Shown in pieces: positions 36,401 to 48,545 of a DNA stretch of 64,000 bases. Location: NCBI RefSeq assembly GCF_037975245.1, contig NC_092562.1, positions 14,780,521 through 14,844,520 on the forward strand, written 5' to 3'. The notes beneath the pieces were generated by a model. It saw only the letters and a list, made by a program, of their open reading frames with translations. It was not told the origin of the DNA and did not search any database. The first letter of the stretch is position 1; each line of letters begins with the position of its first letter. The stretch comes from Apostichopus japonicus. Its lineage: Eukaryota; Echinodermata; Holothuroidea; Aspidochirotida; Stichopodidae. A program made the position numbers and the translations under genes.

Positions 36401-39400
36401 CAAATTTAACTCACTAGCTGTACATTAGTCAGATAGTTACAGTATTATAATTTTGAGCTTAATGTCCTGTTACTTGTACAAATATAGTTTGATACTATTA
36501 CTAATACCCTTCTTTATGTAAAGTAACCAACCTTTCCCATAATTTATTTCAGATTCCATAATTTGTGTTACTATTCTCAAACTATGATCGGTAGATTTTA
36601 GTGGTAGTATTTCTGTAAAGTGCATTCTTTCTCTCTATCCTCAGACATGCCCCATGGAGGTAATTAAAGCATTGTGTCTGGGCCAGTTGGAGGGCATGTC
36701 CAAGAAGAGAATATTTCATGTTCTGGCTGGTACGTATTAAAACCTCTTTTTTCTTACTTGTCAATGACTACAACAGTAACAAGTTTGTTTTGCATACTGG
36801 AAATTTCAGCATTTTGGGTGAACATAAGGAATCAGGTTGTAACAAATGCTTTTAACAGATCTGTCTGCTGTATTTCTTAAACTAAAATCAAACTGTTAGC
36901 AAACTGCTTTACCACTAGAGAGCCTGTGTAAGAGAATGTGTAAAAGTAAGTTGGCCTGGCGTTTTGATCCTAGCAGGATCTTCTTCAGAGGCTAAAAGAC
37001 AAGTAACAGTAACAGAAGGTACAAAAACACGCACAGAATACAGGTTAATGAGCATGGTGAACACAAAGAGATACATGTAAGGGGATTAGTAGACAAGGGA
37101 TGGAGAGAAGAAAGAAAGAAACCAACTGGGGAAGAGGAGAGGTAGGAGATAAACAGTGCTGCATTTCTTGTAAGATTTTTTTAAATCTAATTGATGGATT
37201 CTGTCACAAGGGATTTCTTCCAAACTTAAAAAGAAGTGACAAGGGTTTAAAATTTGGACCTCTATGAAAAAGGACGGCCTCAACCAACTTGCCCAGGCGA
37301 GCCATTGAATGTTTCCTCACAGTACCTCTGTTAAGTTTCATGTATGAAAAGCCTTATGTAGGTTAGCATACAGAAAAGATATGAAAACCTCAGGATAAGC
37401 ACTGCACACATTGGAGATGCCTTGCTCACACTGACATACTTTTCAAAGTACTTACACAGTTAGAACTATTTGCACTGGTTACTCAAGCCTGAAGTTTGTG
37501 AATTGTGTCATTTTCTTATTTGGTAGGGGGTGGGGACCTGGAGGCAGGGGTGGGATTAAATGTATATTGGTACCTAAAATTGTTCTTTTGGAATATTTCT
37601 CACAATGAAGCATGAATAGTGGTGTTCTCTTATTATTATATTTCAGTGCCATATTTTCCATTTTTTGCGCAATTCCACACACCGGGTCAACTCTTGTCTC
37701 TTTCTCTCTAAAACAAAGACAAGTCTTCTGTGGCCGGAAATTTGTGAATATGTAAATAATTGGCACAGTTTGGCTTGATAACTGTCTGTGAACTGTTTCA
37801 TTGTGAGTAACAATTACAAACTGCAAAGCCTTGGAAGTTATTCCTTGTGGAATATGCAGAGCAAAAGCGAGCTTGAATTGGTAAATTTTTGACAGTTTTC
37901 AATTGTTGCAGTGGTAAATTGAATTTTGAAGAAGAATTTCTCACAGAAAGAGACTTTTCCTAATACACCTGGGTATGATTCAGTTTATGGAAAAAGAAAC
38001 CAGGGCAAAGTTATTTTTCATGACCCCAGTTTACTCCCTTCTCATCAGATAAACTAGATCTTTATGGATAAGTACTTTTGGGTTAGAATAGTTGGTTCCC
38101 AGAATTGTGGTGACTAAAAACTAGGTGAACATTTCTGTCAGTTGATCTGCTCAAATTTTTCAAACTGTTTTCCCCCGTTTTGTTACTAGACAATGAGCAG
38201 AAAAATGACATGTAACAAAAAATGTTGGAAAGTAGAAAGGAAATTTTGTGCTAGAATTTGGTTTGAACCATTGACCTCAGAAATACCACACCTGTGTTCT
38301 GTCAACAGAACTATCTGGTCATAAGTTAGGTCTGGTCTTATTTCTTGATTTGTTTATTATTCATAATGTTGCTATTATTCGTCTTTTAGGAGAAGAGATG
38401 CTTTCATCTAGTGATACTGATGAATCAGGAAATGAGGATGAACCACAAGTACAGGAGGAAAAACCTCAGGAGAAAGAGGTAGTGCCTCAAGAAGAGCAGG
38501 GAGATGAACAGATGGAAGCGGTGGTACCTAACATTCAGGAGACGGTGGTACCTCACACCAACGAGGAGCAAGCGATCAGTGTGACTGAATACCAAGATAA
38601 TTCTGTCCTTCAAGCAGAAGGTGCATCAGATGAAGCCATAACTGCTTCAGCTGAAGATTATTTCTCAGCTTCACAATCTCCCATCTCCCAAGAGGAGGAC
38701 CAAACTCATGGAGGTATGATTGCATTCCAAGCAGATGGTTGGGTTATCATACGCATGTTTGTTTTGGATCTGGCAATTCATACACGATAAAAAAAACATC
38801 ATTGCTATGATTCAGTAGTGTCAAAGCTGTAAATTACGGCAGTCAGTAATGCTTTCATAACACATTTAGCTTGGCCTTTTCTGCTTTTGCATGTAAGAAT
38901 TGGGGTTAACGATGTTTGTCATTAACTGATATTGCCTAATTACTGCCCTGATGCACTTTTCTGTGCATTGTGAAAAAGTTTCACGGGACATTTCGTTAGT
39001 ATGAGCTTGATGGAATGTGGGAATATGGGTAATGTCACTTGAGTAGTAAACTGCAACCACTTACATTAACCAAAAAAGTGAAGCATGTCTTGTTCACCTT
39101 TGAGAGTGTGGTATCAAGCAATTCAGTTCTGATGCAACATTACACGACTGATCGCTACAGGACTCAATTTGACTGTCATGACCTAGTTATTGGTAGTCAT
39201 GAAGACCCAGTATCTTACAATTTACTCCGGAACAATTGACGACAAAGGAGAACACACAGTGATTGTCATCTGGTCCAAACGACCGGTGCTCTTTTAGGTC
39301 ACATGTAATATTACATTCCTATGATTGATAACATTGGCTAGGTCCGCAGCATACTGCCTACTGGCAGTCGGGAAAAGAAAATGCTACATCTTCAGTTTTC

Positions 39401-42330
39401 CCCGACTGGACTTAAAACTGGCATATTGTAGATCACCGATAGTTTTAATCACATGTACACTTGCCCGCATATCCACAATTTACCTTGTAACAACGGTCGA
39501 GTTGAATCGGGTCAGAATCAGTCCGGAAGTGAGCGGGGGGGGGGGTCTTTAGTTTACATTTTTCCAAAGCGAGGGTAAGGAAGTGGCCTGTTGAATTATG
39601 ATACATTAGTGAAAAACAAAAATTGACAAATTTTGCTGTTAGCTTACTGATGCTGAGAAACCATTAAATATAAAACTTAAGTGATTTGATATTCCTTTAT
39701 GACAGAACCCTTTGAAGTAGAAGCCTCCGACCCCAATTTTGATGAAGCAGAGGTCATGTTACCAGAAGGAGAACAACAACAGCAACAAGAACACGGTAGG
39801 GAGAGCAGCAAGTTTTAACTTAATAGCTGTCATCATTTAAATTATAGCGGGGTTTTTATGTGAAGGGGATTTTCTTTCTGTTGAAACGTAATTGAATAAA
39901 AGTAGACATTTTCAGACAATGATCGGTAGTTTGAGAGCTATTATGTGTGAAAGACAATGATCAAAGTCAGTTGAAATTGCTAGAATAGTTTCTGTGAATT
40001 CAGTCTAAATAGTCTTCTTCTAAGAGAGAGAAATATTAATGAGTCACGTTGAATTTGACAATTATATATGGTCATGTTGTTCTGTAAATAGTGCCCCTCG
40101 CACACTTTATGACCAAATGCTTTGCAAACTCCCCTCTTCTTTGAGATTATAATCACAAGATGCTTCAATCCAAACAGTCTCATCGTAAGTACCATGAGAA
40201 CCGGAATGTTCTCTCAAGAAAAACAGCCTTTCATTATGAATCTGTAGTTTTAACCATCACTTCATCCCACTAATGGTGCATTTCACTAGAGTAACTATTC
40301 CAACTATCAATTTAAAAATAACAAGAAAACGTTATTTTCGTTTTGTTGAGTTTTGGCTTCTAGGTGATTTATACCAAATGGACTTTAAGTCTCTGAAAAC
40401 AGATGTAGTAAGTGGATTGGACTTACAGCAATATTTTGATCACCACTTGTTACAATTTTTACAATTTCTCCAAACTAGAAATAACAAAATGCATATGTTG
40501 TGATCATGTAAGCCAAATGTATAGGGTGTAATGGATTATTTGGTCATAGAAAATGTTTCCAACTTTTGGTCTCTTTTATGTGAAAAGTTGGTAGAGATAT
40601 AAATCTGTGATTCCGATATCTAAGACATAAGTAAATACCTCGAAATGGATTGCATTTGTTCTTGTCTACTTGTAACTTTCTGTGACATATAATTGACGTC
40701 AGCGATGTCACTCATAAGTGAACAAACATCACTTTAAGAACTTTGATGACGTCTGTTAGGATCTCATTAGGTTTCCTGAGACCTTTTTTGCCTGTTTTCT
40801 CTATATTCATATGATACTTTCAGATAGTATTATGAAGGAGTAAAGTGGATGTAGTACTTGTCGCATTGACAAAGATTAAAATAAAAATGTCCACCAAAGG
40901 AGGATAAATACATTCCATTTTTGAATAATATATGAGGCATACGTAGCTTCAATGAAATGAAAACAAACACAACTTTAAAGGGAAGGCTCTTCGCAAGAAA
41001 TATGACTAGAGATGAGCTAGAGAGCTGTTGAGGTTGCATTTATTTGATTCATCGTTCTCACATTCTCTTGACCTGCTGGTAAGGGTATTCTGGCACTGTA
41101 CTATGTATGTTATTAGTTTGATATTATTTAGTTTCCACAACAGATATTTAAAAACAGGCTTAAATACCTATATAACTAATCAAAACTCAAGTCAAAACTT
41201 AAAAGTCTATCGTGTCTTGTGCAGACTTGTGAGTACAATAGTAACGGTGCATGTACAGTTTAACAGTCCCCATGGTATGAACATTGACATTGGCAGAGTT
41301 CTTTGTGAATGACTAATACGATAGGACCAATCTAAACTGTCAGGTTGAAATGTTGCGGGCAGAAGACTTGATCATAATAACTCTTTAGTAAAAGGACCAG
41401 TACTAATATTAAAGGGGCAGGCATATATGCACTCAATTGTTGCAATTTTTTCTCGTTTTTAATATTTCTCTTCTTCTCTTTCTTAACTTCCTTTTATCAG
41501 CTGAGATTCCTGTTCCCAGGAGGAAGCGTCGTAAGAAAAAGAAAAACCGGCAGCTGGTCGATCCATTGCAACTGGAGGAAGGTGAAGTCGATGAGGAATC
41601 TAGCGAATATACCGATGTCTCCGATAGCGATACAAGATACGATGGGAACGGTAAAAGTGAGGGTGCTGCACCACCTGAGGACGGCGAGCTGGGTGTGGGT
41701 ATCGATGCGAAAGAAAATTGTAATATCATTAAAGGGACAAATAGTGCAAAAGATATAGACGGAACATGTACTAAGGAAGGCAACAATTCACCAAAGCAGC
41801 TTCATAGAAATAGTGAGATAGAGAAACAAGAACTGAACATCCCAGAAAAAACAAAGAAAACCAGTGTAAGAACAGTGAGGGGAGGATTGATAGGTCACAT
41901 CCAAACAATGTCACATTTAAACGATGCAGATACCCTCAGTGTCGACGACGGCAGCGATTTTGAGGACGACCATCAAGAAGAGATTAGGGAGAGTGGCAAA
42001 CATGAACCTCGGGGAGAATCAAAGAGTGATCAACCAATTAAAAACTGTGAAAAAAGTAGAATCTCCGCAGAGAGAAATCGTTTGGATGAAGCGGGAGAGT
42101 CCGCTTCATCCGATAAGGAACGAGATGGCTCGGATTCATCGTCCTCTGGTGTCGAAGAGGATGAGGAGGAGATACCACCCAGGGAGTCGAAGACGAGTAG
42201 CCAGTCGTGCAAAGTAGACAGTGAACAAACTGATGAAATCAAACCAAAGTTAGATGTTTTAGAATTGGAACTGAGAGCTAGAGCGATACGATCCCTCATG
42301 AAACACTGCGCCGTTGACAAGCAGACGTGA
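33405..42330 (+). CDS. CAAP1: CAAP1 orthologue, caspase activity and apoptosis inhibitor 1-like (6 coding exons, 556 aa)
   Basis: Coding exons are 33405-33554, 35018-35209, 36645-36729, 38390-38713, 39706-39795 and 41501-42330 (1671 nt, phases 0, 0, 1, 1, 1, all GT-AG). Exons 2-3 encode the family core: LDLTKPFHSIGHYIFDREEM, LQQAF, MMPDVLK, then EVIKALCLGQLEGMSKKRI (residues about 73-142). This corresponds to the human segment with EMLQQCF, MLPDVLK and QLELLSEKKI. The C-terminus LDVLELELRARAIRSLMK matches human LELLELEMRARAIKALMK. Between them lie long acidic Glu/Ser-rich tracts and a basic RRKRRKKKKNR cluster (a likely nuclear signal, start of exon 6). Human CAAP1 is 361 aa; the extra length is mostly in the disordered middle. 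Family knowledge: an anti-apoptotic modulator of caspase-10 and mitochondrial caspase-9 activation in vertebrates; the invertebrate role is untested. Start: two consecutive Met codons, the first taken. AATAAA at 42645-42650 and 43370-43375 are candidate poly(A) signals. Confidence 0.94.
34379..34472. repeat. short tandem repeat GGGCGTACATTATCATA
   Basis: Four to five copies of a 17-20 bp unit (GGGCGTACATTATCATAA) with internal slippage of TTATCA. It lies in CAAP1 intron 1. Confidence 0.85.
35569..36026. mobile_element. hAT-type MITE, 458 bp, TIR CAGGGATGTGCCCA
   Basis: Left end CAGGGATGTGCCCA and right end TGGGCACATCCCTG are perfect 14-bp inverted repeats. The flanks share AACATG exactly (35563-35568 and 36027-36032); an 8-bp duplication is not clean, so one junction has decayed. 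The subterminal left side has repeated CGCCCAGCACT motifs. It is inserted in CAAP1 intron 2 and encodes nothing. Confidence 0.82.
36027..36200. repeat. diverged direct repeat around AACATGRTAACTCAAAAAGT
   Basis: AACATGGTAACTCAAAAAGT at 36027 recurs as AACATGATAACTCAAAAAGT at 36160, about 133 bp apart, with GGTCAACAGAGGTCAAAG between. This looks like part of a dispersed repeat into which the neighbouring MITE inserted. Intronic in CAAP1. Confidence 0.5.
36886..37160 (-). repeat. dispersed repeat with conserved GAAGAAG-stem motif (copy 2)
   Basis: This is the reverse-oriented counterpart of 17215-17476, with matching pyrimidine-rich body, GTGCGTGTTTTTGT, CTCTGAAGAAGATCCTGC, GCCAACTTACTTTTACACAT and CTCTCTAGTGG blocks. 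Here the strand reads CTGAAGA exactly, but the second half is CAAAAC instead of GAAAC, one base off. It lies in CAAP1 intron 3. Confidence 0.7.
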
Positions 42331-45060
42331 CGGACAATCAAATTCCGCTCTTCCAATTTTTTTCCATTTTCAAGGAAATTCTCTTCAATGAAATATGACC
42401 TATTCCAATTCTCCTGACCAATCGTAGGTAGGTTCCAAGCTTTCAGCGTTATTAAAATCGATGTTTCATCTGAGTTGATTTCGTTCTGTTTGGCGTTATT
42501 TATTCATCTCTGGTTTCTAATCCCATTTGATACATATTTTTTGTTGCTACTCCATCAGTTCTTGTTCTTTTTGATCATGCACGTTGTTGTTCTCAGTTTA
42601 AAGTTCTACTTGTTGGAGTTATCACCTTGCAGTATTTACAAAAAAATAAAATTGTCTAGAATCACTGAAATTAGCCGACTGTATTTGCAATGGTATATGT
42701 CTAGTTTCTTCAAAGGATTTAAAAAAAAAAAATTCATAAGGTAATTCTACCCAAAGTGTCCATACAAATGCTAAACCTTGGTGAGATTGATAGTTTTATT
42801 TGTTTTGCATTTTAAGGCTGGGCCCAGAACACCTCTCCCCCTCCCCCCCAATCAGATGCATCTAGGTCAAGCCTTATTTTCATAGAGGCCAAAATTATGA
42901 CTATTGTTTAATATTGTTCTCAACATATTATTCTCAGTTTCAGTTAATCCCCGCAGGTTTAGTTACACAAACTTGTGAAGAATTATTGATTCTGACAGAA
43001 AATGCTGTAGGGTGGAATACTTCTAGGAATGAAGTTCTGGGGTTTCCATCTGGCGTTAAAAAAAATTTCTTGCCATGCTTGCAATGTTAGTTTATATTTT
43101 ACTCGAATGGAAAAGCAGTCTTATTTGATTTTAGACTATTGTAGATACAACGGTGTTTGGGTGTCAGGATAACATTTTAATGAACGTTTCCCTTTATATA
43201 TATCTTTATGAAAGGCTGATTGAACTTACAAAGAAATATTTAAAAAAAGTTTTTTGTTTTCTTTTCTTAAGTCCTAGTATCTTAGTATAAAAGAGACCGA
43301 GTGCTGGATGTCAGTTTGTGAGCATAGGTGTGAGATTAGTCTTAAACAAACTGTTTGTATGAAAAGCATAATAAATGACATCCAGTCAGTTGAGTGCATA
43401 GTGACATTATGATGGGCTTTCTTCATTCAAGTTACAGTAATATAGGTACTACAGCATATGTAGCCTGCTATTAAATATATCGGCCTTGCAAAAACTTGCC
43501 ACTCCTTGTACCTGCTAGTTATGCCAATGGAAGAAGAGTTTCAAGTATGCCTATTGGTATTCTATCCTTGGATGATATGAAAGAAAGAAAAAAAACGACT
43601 GTACTTTACGACTAGCATGCCTGTACGATGCACTGTACAATTTGAAATCCTATATATATATATATATATATGTATGCCGTTATATTGCTTGTTCAAATGA
43701 AGCGTATACTGGACTACTTAAACCCAGTGAATTTATTTTACTAAGAGCGATCTGTACGTTTCAGTCTTTCCAAGTAGCTTTGTGATAAATAACCTCAGTT
43801 GGAGAGTCGGGCATGACAACAATGCCTTCTTCTCTTGAGGAGTGGAAGTATCGTAAATCTATTATTAATTAGCATTGAAGTGTATAGCGGGGGAAGACTT
43901 TTGGGTTCACTTCACCAGAGATTTCTATTACAGATAAACAGAGTATTTGGAAATTAGGTCAAGACCTCTCGATATGAAAACGTTAAGATCGGGATCTGTG
44001 CGATCATAAAGCCTAAGAAATTATTTAAATGATAAGAGCCCAAAAGAGACGTGTTTGTTAGATTGGCATGAAGGGAAAACCAAGAATTTTGCATTTAAAT
44101 ACTGCAAACAGAATGGATGACATTACCAATAATTTGAAGAAGTTTTATCACAGATACCCTTGAATTTGTCTCGCGTCACTGAAAGCATCGGTTAGCAGTG
44201 CTTGTGAAAGTGTACTGTAAAATATAGCTAACGAAGAAATTTGTGGATGAGAGGGCCAGAAGGGTTTTGATCCTTGGTAAGATTTTTTGGTCAGAGGCAA
44301 ACTCAAACAAAACCAGAGAGACAAAAGATTATCAATTTGACAGGATGCTATAGGTGTGTAAATGAATAGAGGTGAATTAGATGGTCATTAGAAGACATTA
44401 CACAATGGAAATGTCAGGCCCTCCCAAAAAATTCATTCGATTTTTGCAGTAGATAAATTTGCAGGGTTTGTTTTATAACAGGGTGTAATTACTTTTTACA
44501 TAGATAACAAACAGTTTGTTGGGCATTGAAAGGGCCTGTGATGATGGTGCATGAGGAAGAATGGTGGGGGGGCGGTGGGTGTGGGGAGATGTTAGTACGT
44601 TGACTTCTCACATGAAGCCATTTTTGTAGTGCTTACTGTTTTGCAGTCACCTTGAGAAAAATTATTTCATTTAATACAAAATAGATCCTGAAATTGAATT
44701 ACTTTGTTTTGAGTTCTTTTATGAAGTGTCTCCCTGTTTTTCTTTCTATTTATTTTTTATTTAATTTAGCATGTTTCAATTTTTAACCCATTTCCTTTGA
44801 ATTAAAGTTGTATGTTTGCTTTCAATATTCAACAATGACGGTATTTAAGCATCATATTTTCATTTCTGTGCACGTAGCAATATTCTAGAAATTAAACTTC
44901 TTTGTAGAAATTAAACTTCCTTGAAGTGACTCGCCCGGCGGAATTGTTCAGGCGTTACGTCTGGAATAAACAGGTAAGTTCTAAACGTGGTTGGTCGTGG
45001 AACCAAACTCTGTTAGGTTATTATTGTTTATGAAGGGGGAAGCAAAAAAAGGCCGCACTT
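42331..45060. other. CAAP1 3' UTR and downstream flank
   Basis: After the CAAP1 stop come candidate poly(A) signals (42645, 43370), a short (TA)n at 43652-43671 and AT-rich unique sequence. A duplicated AGAAATTAAACTTC occurs near 44890 and 44907. No exon was recognised. Confidence 0.5.
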
Positions 45061-45079
45061 TTCCTTGCTCCTCAAGGTA

Positions 45080-45159
45080 ATTGGTTTGTTTTTTCAATAG
45101 ATTGTCCAATGATAAAGCTTGACTATGCCCCTGAACCAATCATAGCAAGCATGGCCAAT
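45080..45159. promoter_or_regulatory. cluster of four CCAAT boxes (possible promoter)
   Basis: CCAAT occurs at 45106-45110, 45136-45140 and 45155-45159, and its complement ATTGG at 45080-45084. Spacing is about 20-30 bp, as in NF-Y-driven promoters. The following 450 bp is GC-richer with CpGs (45.2-45.65 kb). No gene was identified on either side, so the driven transcript is unknown. Confidence 0.35.
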
Positions 45160-45959
45160 CATAGAAACAAAAATTTTCACCCGATTCTCATTTACCAGTG
45201 AAGCGATTTTGTCAACCTTATTTTATTTTTTCTTCTCTCGCGTTCTGTAAAAAAAAATATTTTTTTAACCTCCCAGTCTGCACTTTTGAAGGACGGTCTG
45301 TAATGAGGCCAAAGCCTACTTTCTATTCCGGCATCTCGTTCATCTTGGTCTGTCATACCTCGATGCCAGCGAATATTTGTGTCCGAGCAGCGTGGCACAT
45401 TGATACCTTTTTATGGACTACCTCCTACTCACCTCTGACGGTCTTAATATTCTATCGACTTATTTCCAGAAATTTATCTAATCCTACCAAAAGTGCCGCG
45501 TCTGTAGCCGAGAGACGTAATTTCCCAACATTCCTCTCGCTCGGATTGAGAGCGATTCTAGTATTTTCGGGCCGTCTGCCGGTTGAGTCCCAGAGGGTCA
45601 TCCATCACCCCTCTAAAGAAGGCAGCTCATTGATTGCGCTCCTTTTTTCATAGAAATTCTTTTCCTGTGGCGATTTTTCCAAGCTTGCATAACATGTTTG
45701 TCATACAGACATAGTTTATTCATACCAGAGGAAAGTTACAATAATCCGAAGGGAATGAGATTAACATATTTGTTCTGCTGTCGCTGTGACATTTGAACAC
45801 GGGTGTAACAGAAATAGACCTTCAGTAACAGATTTGGAGATGCTTGTATAAATTATACAAAGGTTTTAACCAGTTCATACATATATGTGTATATCTATAT
45901 GCCTGTATCTATATTTATATATAAATATCTGTTTACATCTGTGGGTCTTGTCTTTCTGT

Positions 45960-46085
45960 CTATTTATCTATAGGCTATATATATATAGATAGATATATAG
46001 GATATATATATCTATATATATATATATAGGCTCTATATATAGCCTATATATATAGCCTATATATATATAGCCTATATATATATAG

Positions 46086-46150
<65 letters not shown>
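45960..46150. repeat. (TA)n microsatellite with TATAGCC interruptions
   Basis: Tandem TATATATAGCC units are followed by a pure TA array of about 30 repeats. The ORFs across it are artefacts. Confidence 0.95.
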
Positions 46151-46152
<2 letters not shown>

Positions 46153-46409
46153 GCTGATAAGAGATAAACAGGCACAAGACACAACATGCTGTAAAAACGA
46201 TCTAAAAGATTTTAATAAATAAATAATTAAATAGTAGTAAAGTCAGAATCGTATCAAATCTCCAAAGACAAAGAAGAAGGTTAAACTTGGTAAAGTGATA
46301 CAGTCTACCGACAATTACCATGATATTTCATAGGGATAAACCTTTGTAATTTCATGTGCAAATACGTAATGAAAATACAGGACAGAAAATACAGTGTGTA
46401 TATAAATTT

Positions 46410-46452
46410 ATATGTATATATATATATATATATGCATGTATATATATGTATG

Positions 46453-46530
<78 letters not shown>
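46410..46530. repeat. (TA)n microsatellite
   Basis: A long TA array interrupted by TATG units near its left side. Apparent ORFs are repeat artefacts. Confidence 0.95.
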
Positions 46531-46533
<3 letters not shown>

Positions 46534-46572
46534 GAAATCGTAATGAGTTGGAAAATCAAGATCAGTGAAAAA

Positions 46573-46625
46573 CTTCCAGCCTCCACCGGGATTCGAACCC
46601 GGACCTCCCGCTTTATATGCGGACA
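46573..46625 (-). repeat. tRNA-like 3' half (intact T arm and B box), likely SINE head
   Basis: On the minus strand an anticodon-arm-like hairpin TCCGC-ATATAAA-GCGGG is followed by a 4-5 nt variable loop and a perfect T arm CCGGG-TTCGAAT-CCCGG (B box 46589-46599). The expected 5' acceptor partner for GGAGGC is absent and no D arm is visible, so this is a pseudo-tRNA or SINE fragment, not a functional tRNA. It abuts the TA microsatellite. Confidence 0.5.
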
Positions 46626-48237
46626 CCCTTTATAAAAAGAGCCTAATGGTGTTAAGAAGCTATGCAGGCTAATCTTAGAGCCTGAGGTAGATCCGTGGCA
46701 GGTCGATTACGTAATCACAAAACTTTCCTAGCTTTAGCGTGCTATGATTGGAGCCAATAAAGCAGATCTTCAAATCCTTTGGTTAATTGCAATAAATACA
46801 GTGTAATTAGGTCAGCAAGATCTGAACTCAATTTTTAATTGTTATGTGCACCCTGAAGGAGGGAAGCCTGTCTGTCCTCTCAGTTCCAATACAACTATAT
46901 TTAAAATATATCTATCTGGCTTAAATGAACGATTAACAATGCAAATATTGATTAAAGTTATATCAACAATTCTTGGAAGGGGGAAGTATAAAACAGTAGT
47001 GTGACCCATTTAACTATTTTAATGAAAAAGGTGGAATCGTTTAGTTAAGTTGCAACGATACTGTGATTTTGGAATTTTTGATGGTTATAGGTCAGGTATA
47101 ATGACTGGACTCGAAAATTGCTAGATATGCTACAATGGTCACAATACTGACAATGCAAATTTTGGAGGAATTTTTGGCATAGTCATTGTTACTGTTTGAC
47201 ACCAGTTGTAGTTTCAGGATCTCTTCAGAGGTTTAGCATATTTTAAAGGTGAATATCTTCAACACCAGAATAGCTCTAAAAGAACTACTTTCAATCAAAT
47301 TTTGTGATTTTCTTTTCTTGGACGATGACATATGAAGGTTTAAAAGACTCGCCCCAAACCGTGTGTCGCCCTCTGCAAAAGTTAACTTTCCGTTGCTTGC
47401 AAGTGAAGTTTTTTTCTTGTCGCTACAAAATGCAGACAGTAATGAAACATGATACCTTGTTATCTTTTATCTGGACCTGAGATGTCCATCGCTGCTATGT
47501 ACACTGTGTTGTGGGTATTGACCGTAGCTGTATGTACTGACTGTACACTAGTGTCTAATTACCGACGGTAGCAAGCTGTGTGTGTATTTTCTGGGATCGA
47601 TGGTGGTGTCTAATACTTCTGTTACACCTCATTTGAAACTAGGTCAGATTACCGGCATCAGACGTTCTTTTTGAGCGAGTCTTTACACCCTTTAAGTTGT
47701 TGCAAACATTCTCTCAGAAAACCACTGATCTGTGTTGGAAATTTCAATCTTTTAGATATCCAGTCTAACCTCAAAGTTAGCAAAGTCTACAAATATTATC
47801 AGCCCAAAATATTCCAAAAAATATTCCACTTGTATGTATTTCTTTCCCCATTTACCTTTTACAAGGATTCTTCACAAAATGTTTATTACATTTTTTATCT
47901 CAAAATTCATATATCATTCTCTTAAAGGATGAGTTGACCCAGAATTGTAATTAAATATTACAAACTACCAGCAACTTAGTTACGTGACACTTTCTTAAAA
48001 TCTTAGCTTAATATCTCTTTAAATACATTACAGTATAGTTCATGCTACAGTAGCTCATTTACAGTCTTACCAACGGAATATTTCAATAGATTATGTATCC
48101 ATTCTTAACATATGTTATGCATCTGAACTATTTTATTGCTGTGAAATTATGCTAACTCAATCCAGAAACCATAGAAAAGCAATATAGTCTATTTTTTGTG
48201 TACATATCTTAACAAACTAATTTTTCCTAGCATATGC

Positions 48238-48545
48238 GGGTGCTGTGGCCGAGTGGATAAAGGCGGTGGCATTTGAAGCAATGGGTCTTAACAATGGGAA
48301 GGTTCAGGGTTCGATACCCGGCCAGGTCATAGTAAAGTGGATTTGTCATCCAAGACCAATCTACGGTTTTCCCATCTGAAATGCCTTTCTAAATTGAAAA
48401 GATTCCAAATTTGAGTTAAAATGTTGAATTGGAAGCCACCTGGCGTGTAAGTTGTAATCCATAAGTCCTTGCGGGTTTCTCCCACATTTGTGGTCACTTA
48501 AGCGTCGTAAAAATAACTGCTGCTTATTATTATTATTATATTCTT
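48238..48545 (+). mobile_element. tRNA-derived SINE (full-length-looking)
   Basis: The tRNA-Ser/Leu-like head contains A box TGGCCGAGTGG (48246-48256) and B box GGTTCGATACC (48308-48318). An unrelated body follows (GTGGATTTGTCATCC, TTTTCCCATCTGAAATG), ending in AACTGCTGCTTATTATTATT, a short tail repeat. The body is shared with 56815-56960. Pol III promoter elements are in the correct order, about 51 bp apart, consistent with a long-variable-arm tRNA ancestor. Confidence 0.82.

Noticed and set aside
41433-41786. 117-aa minus-strand ORF
   Set aside because: Antisense shadow of the acidic CAAP1 exon 6, whose sense frame is supported by splice phase and homology.
45198-45653. 151-aa plus-strand ORF after the CCAAT cluster
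   Set aside because: No recognisable domain, poly-Phe/Lys start from homopolymers, and no splice or homology support; noted only as context of the promoter-like block.
46354-46635. Tyr/Ile repeat ORFs
   Set aside because: Translations of TA microsatellites.
46573-46645. Functional tRNA gene on minus
   Set aside because: The T arm and B box are perfect, but no matching 5' acceptor strand or D arm exists at the proper distance.
48520-48545. CRISPR-like or satellite array in the TTATTA run
   Set aside because: It is the simple-sequence tail of a SINE; no spaced repeats anywhere in the window fit CRISPR.
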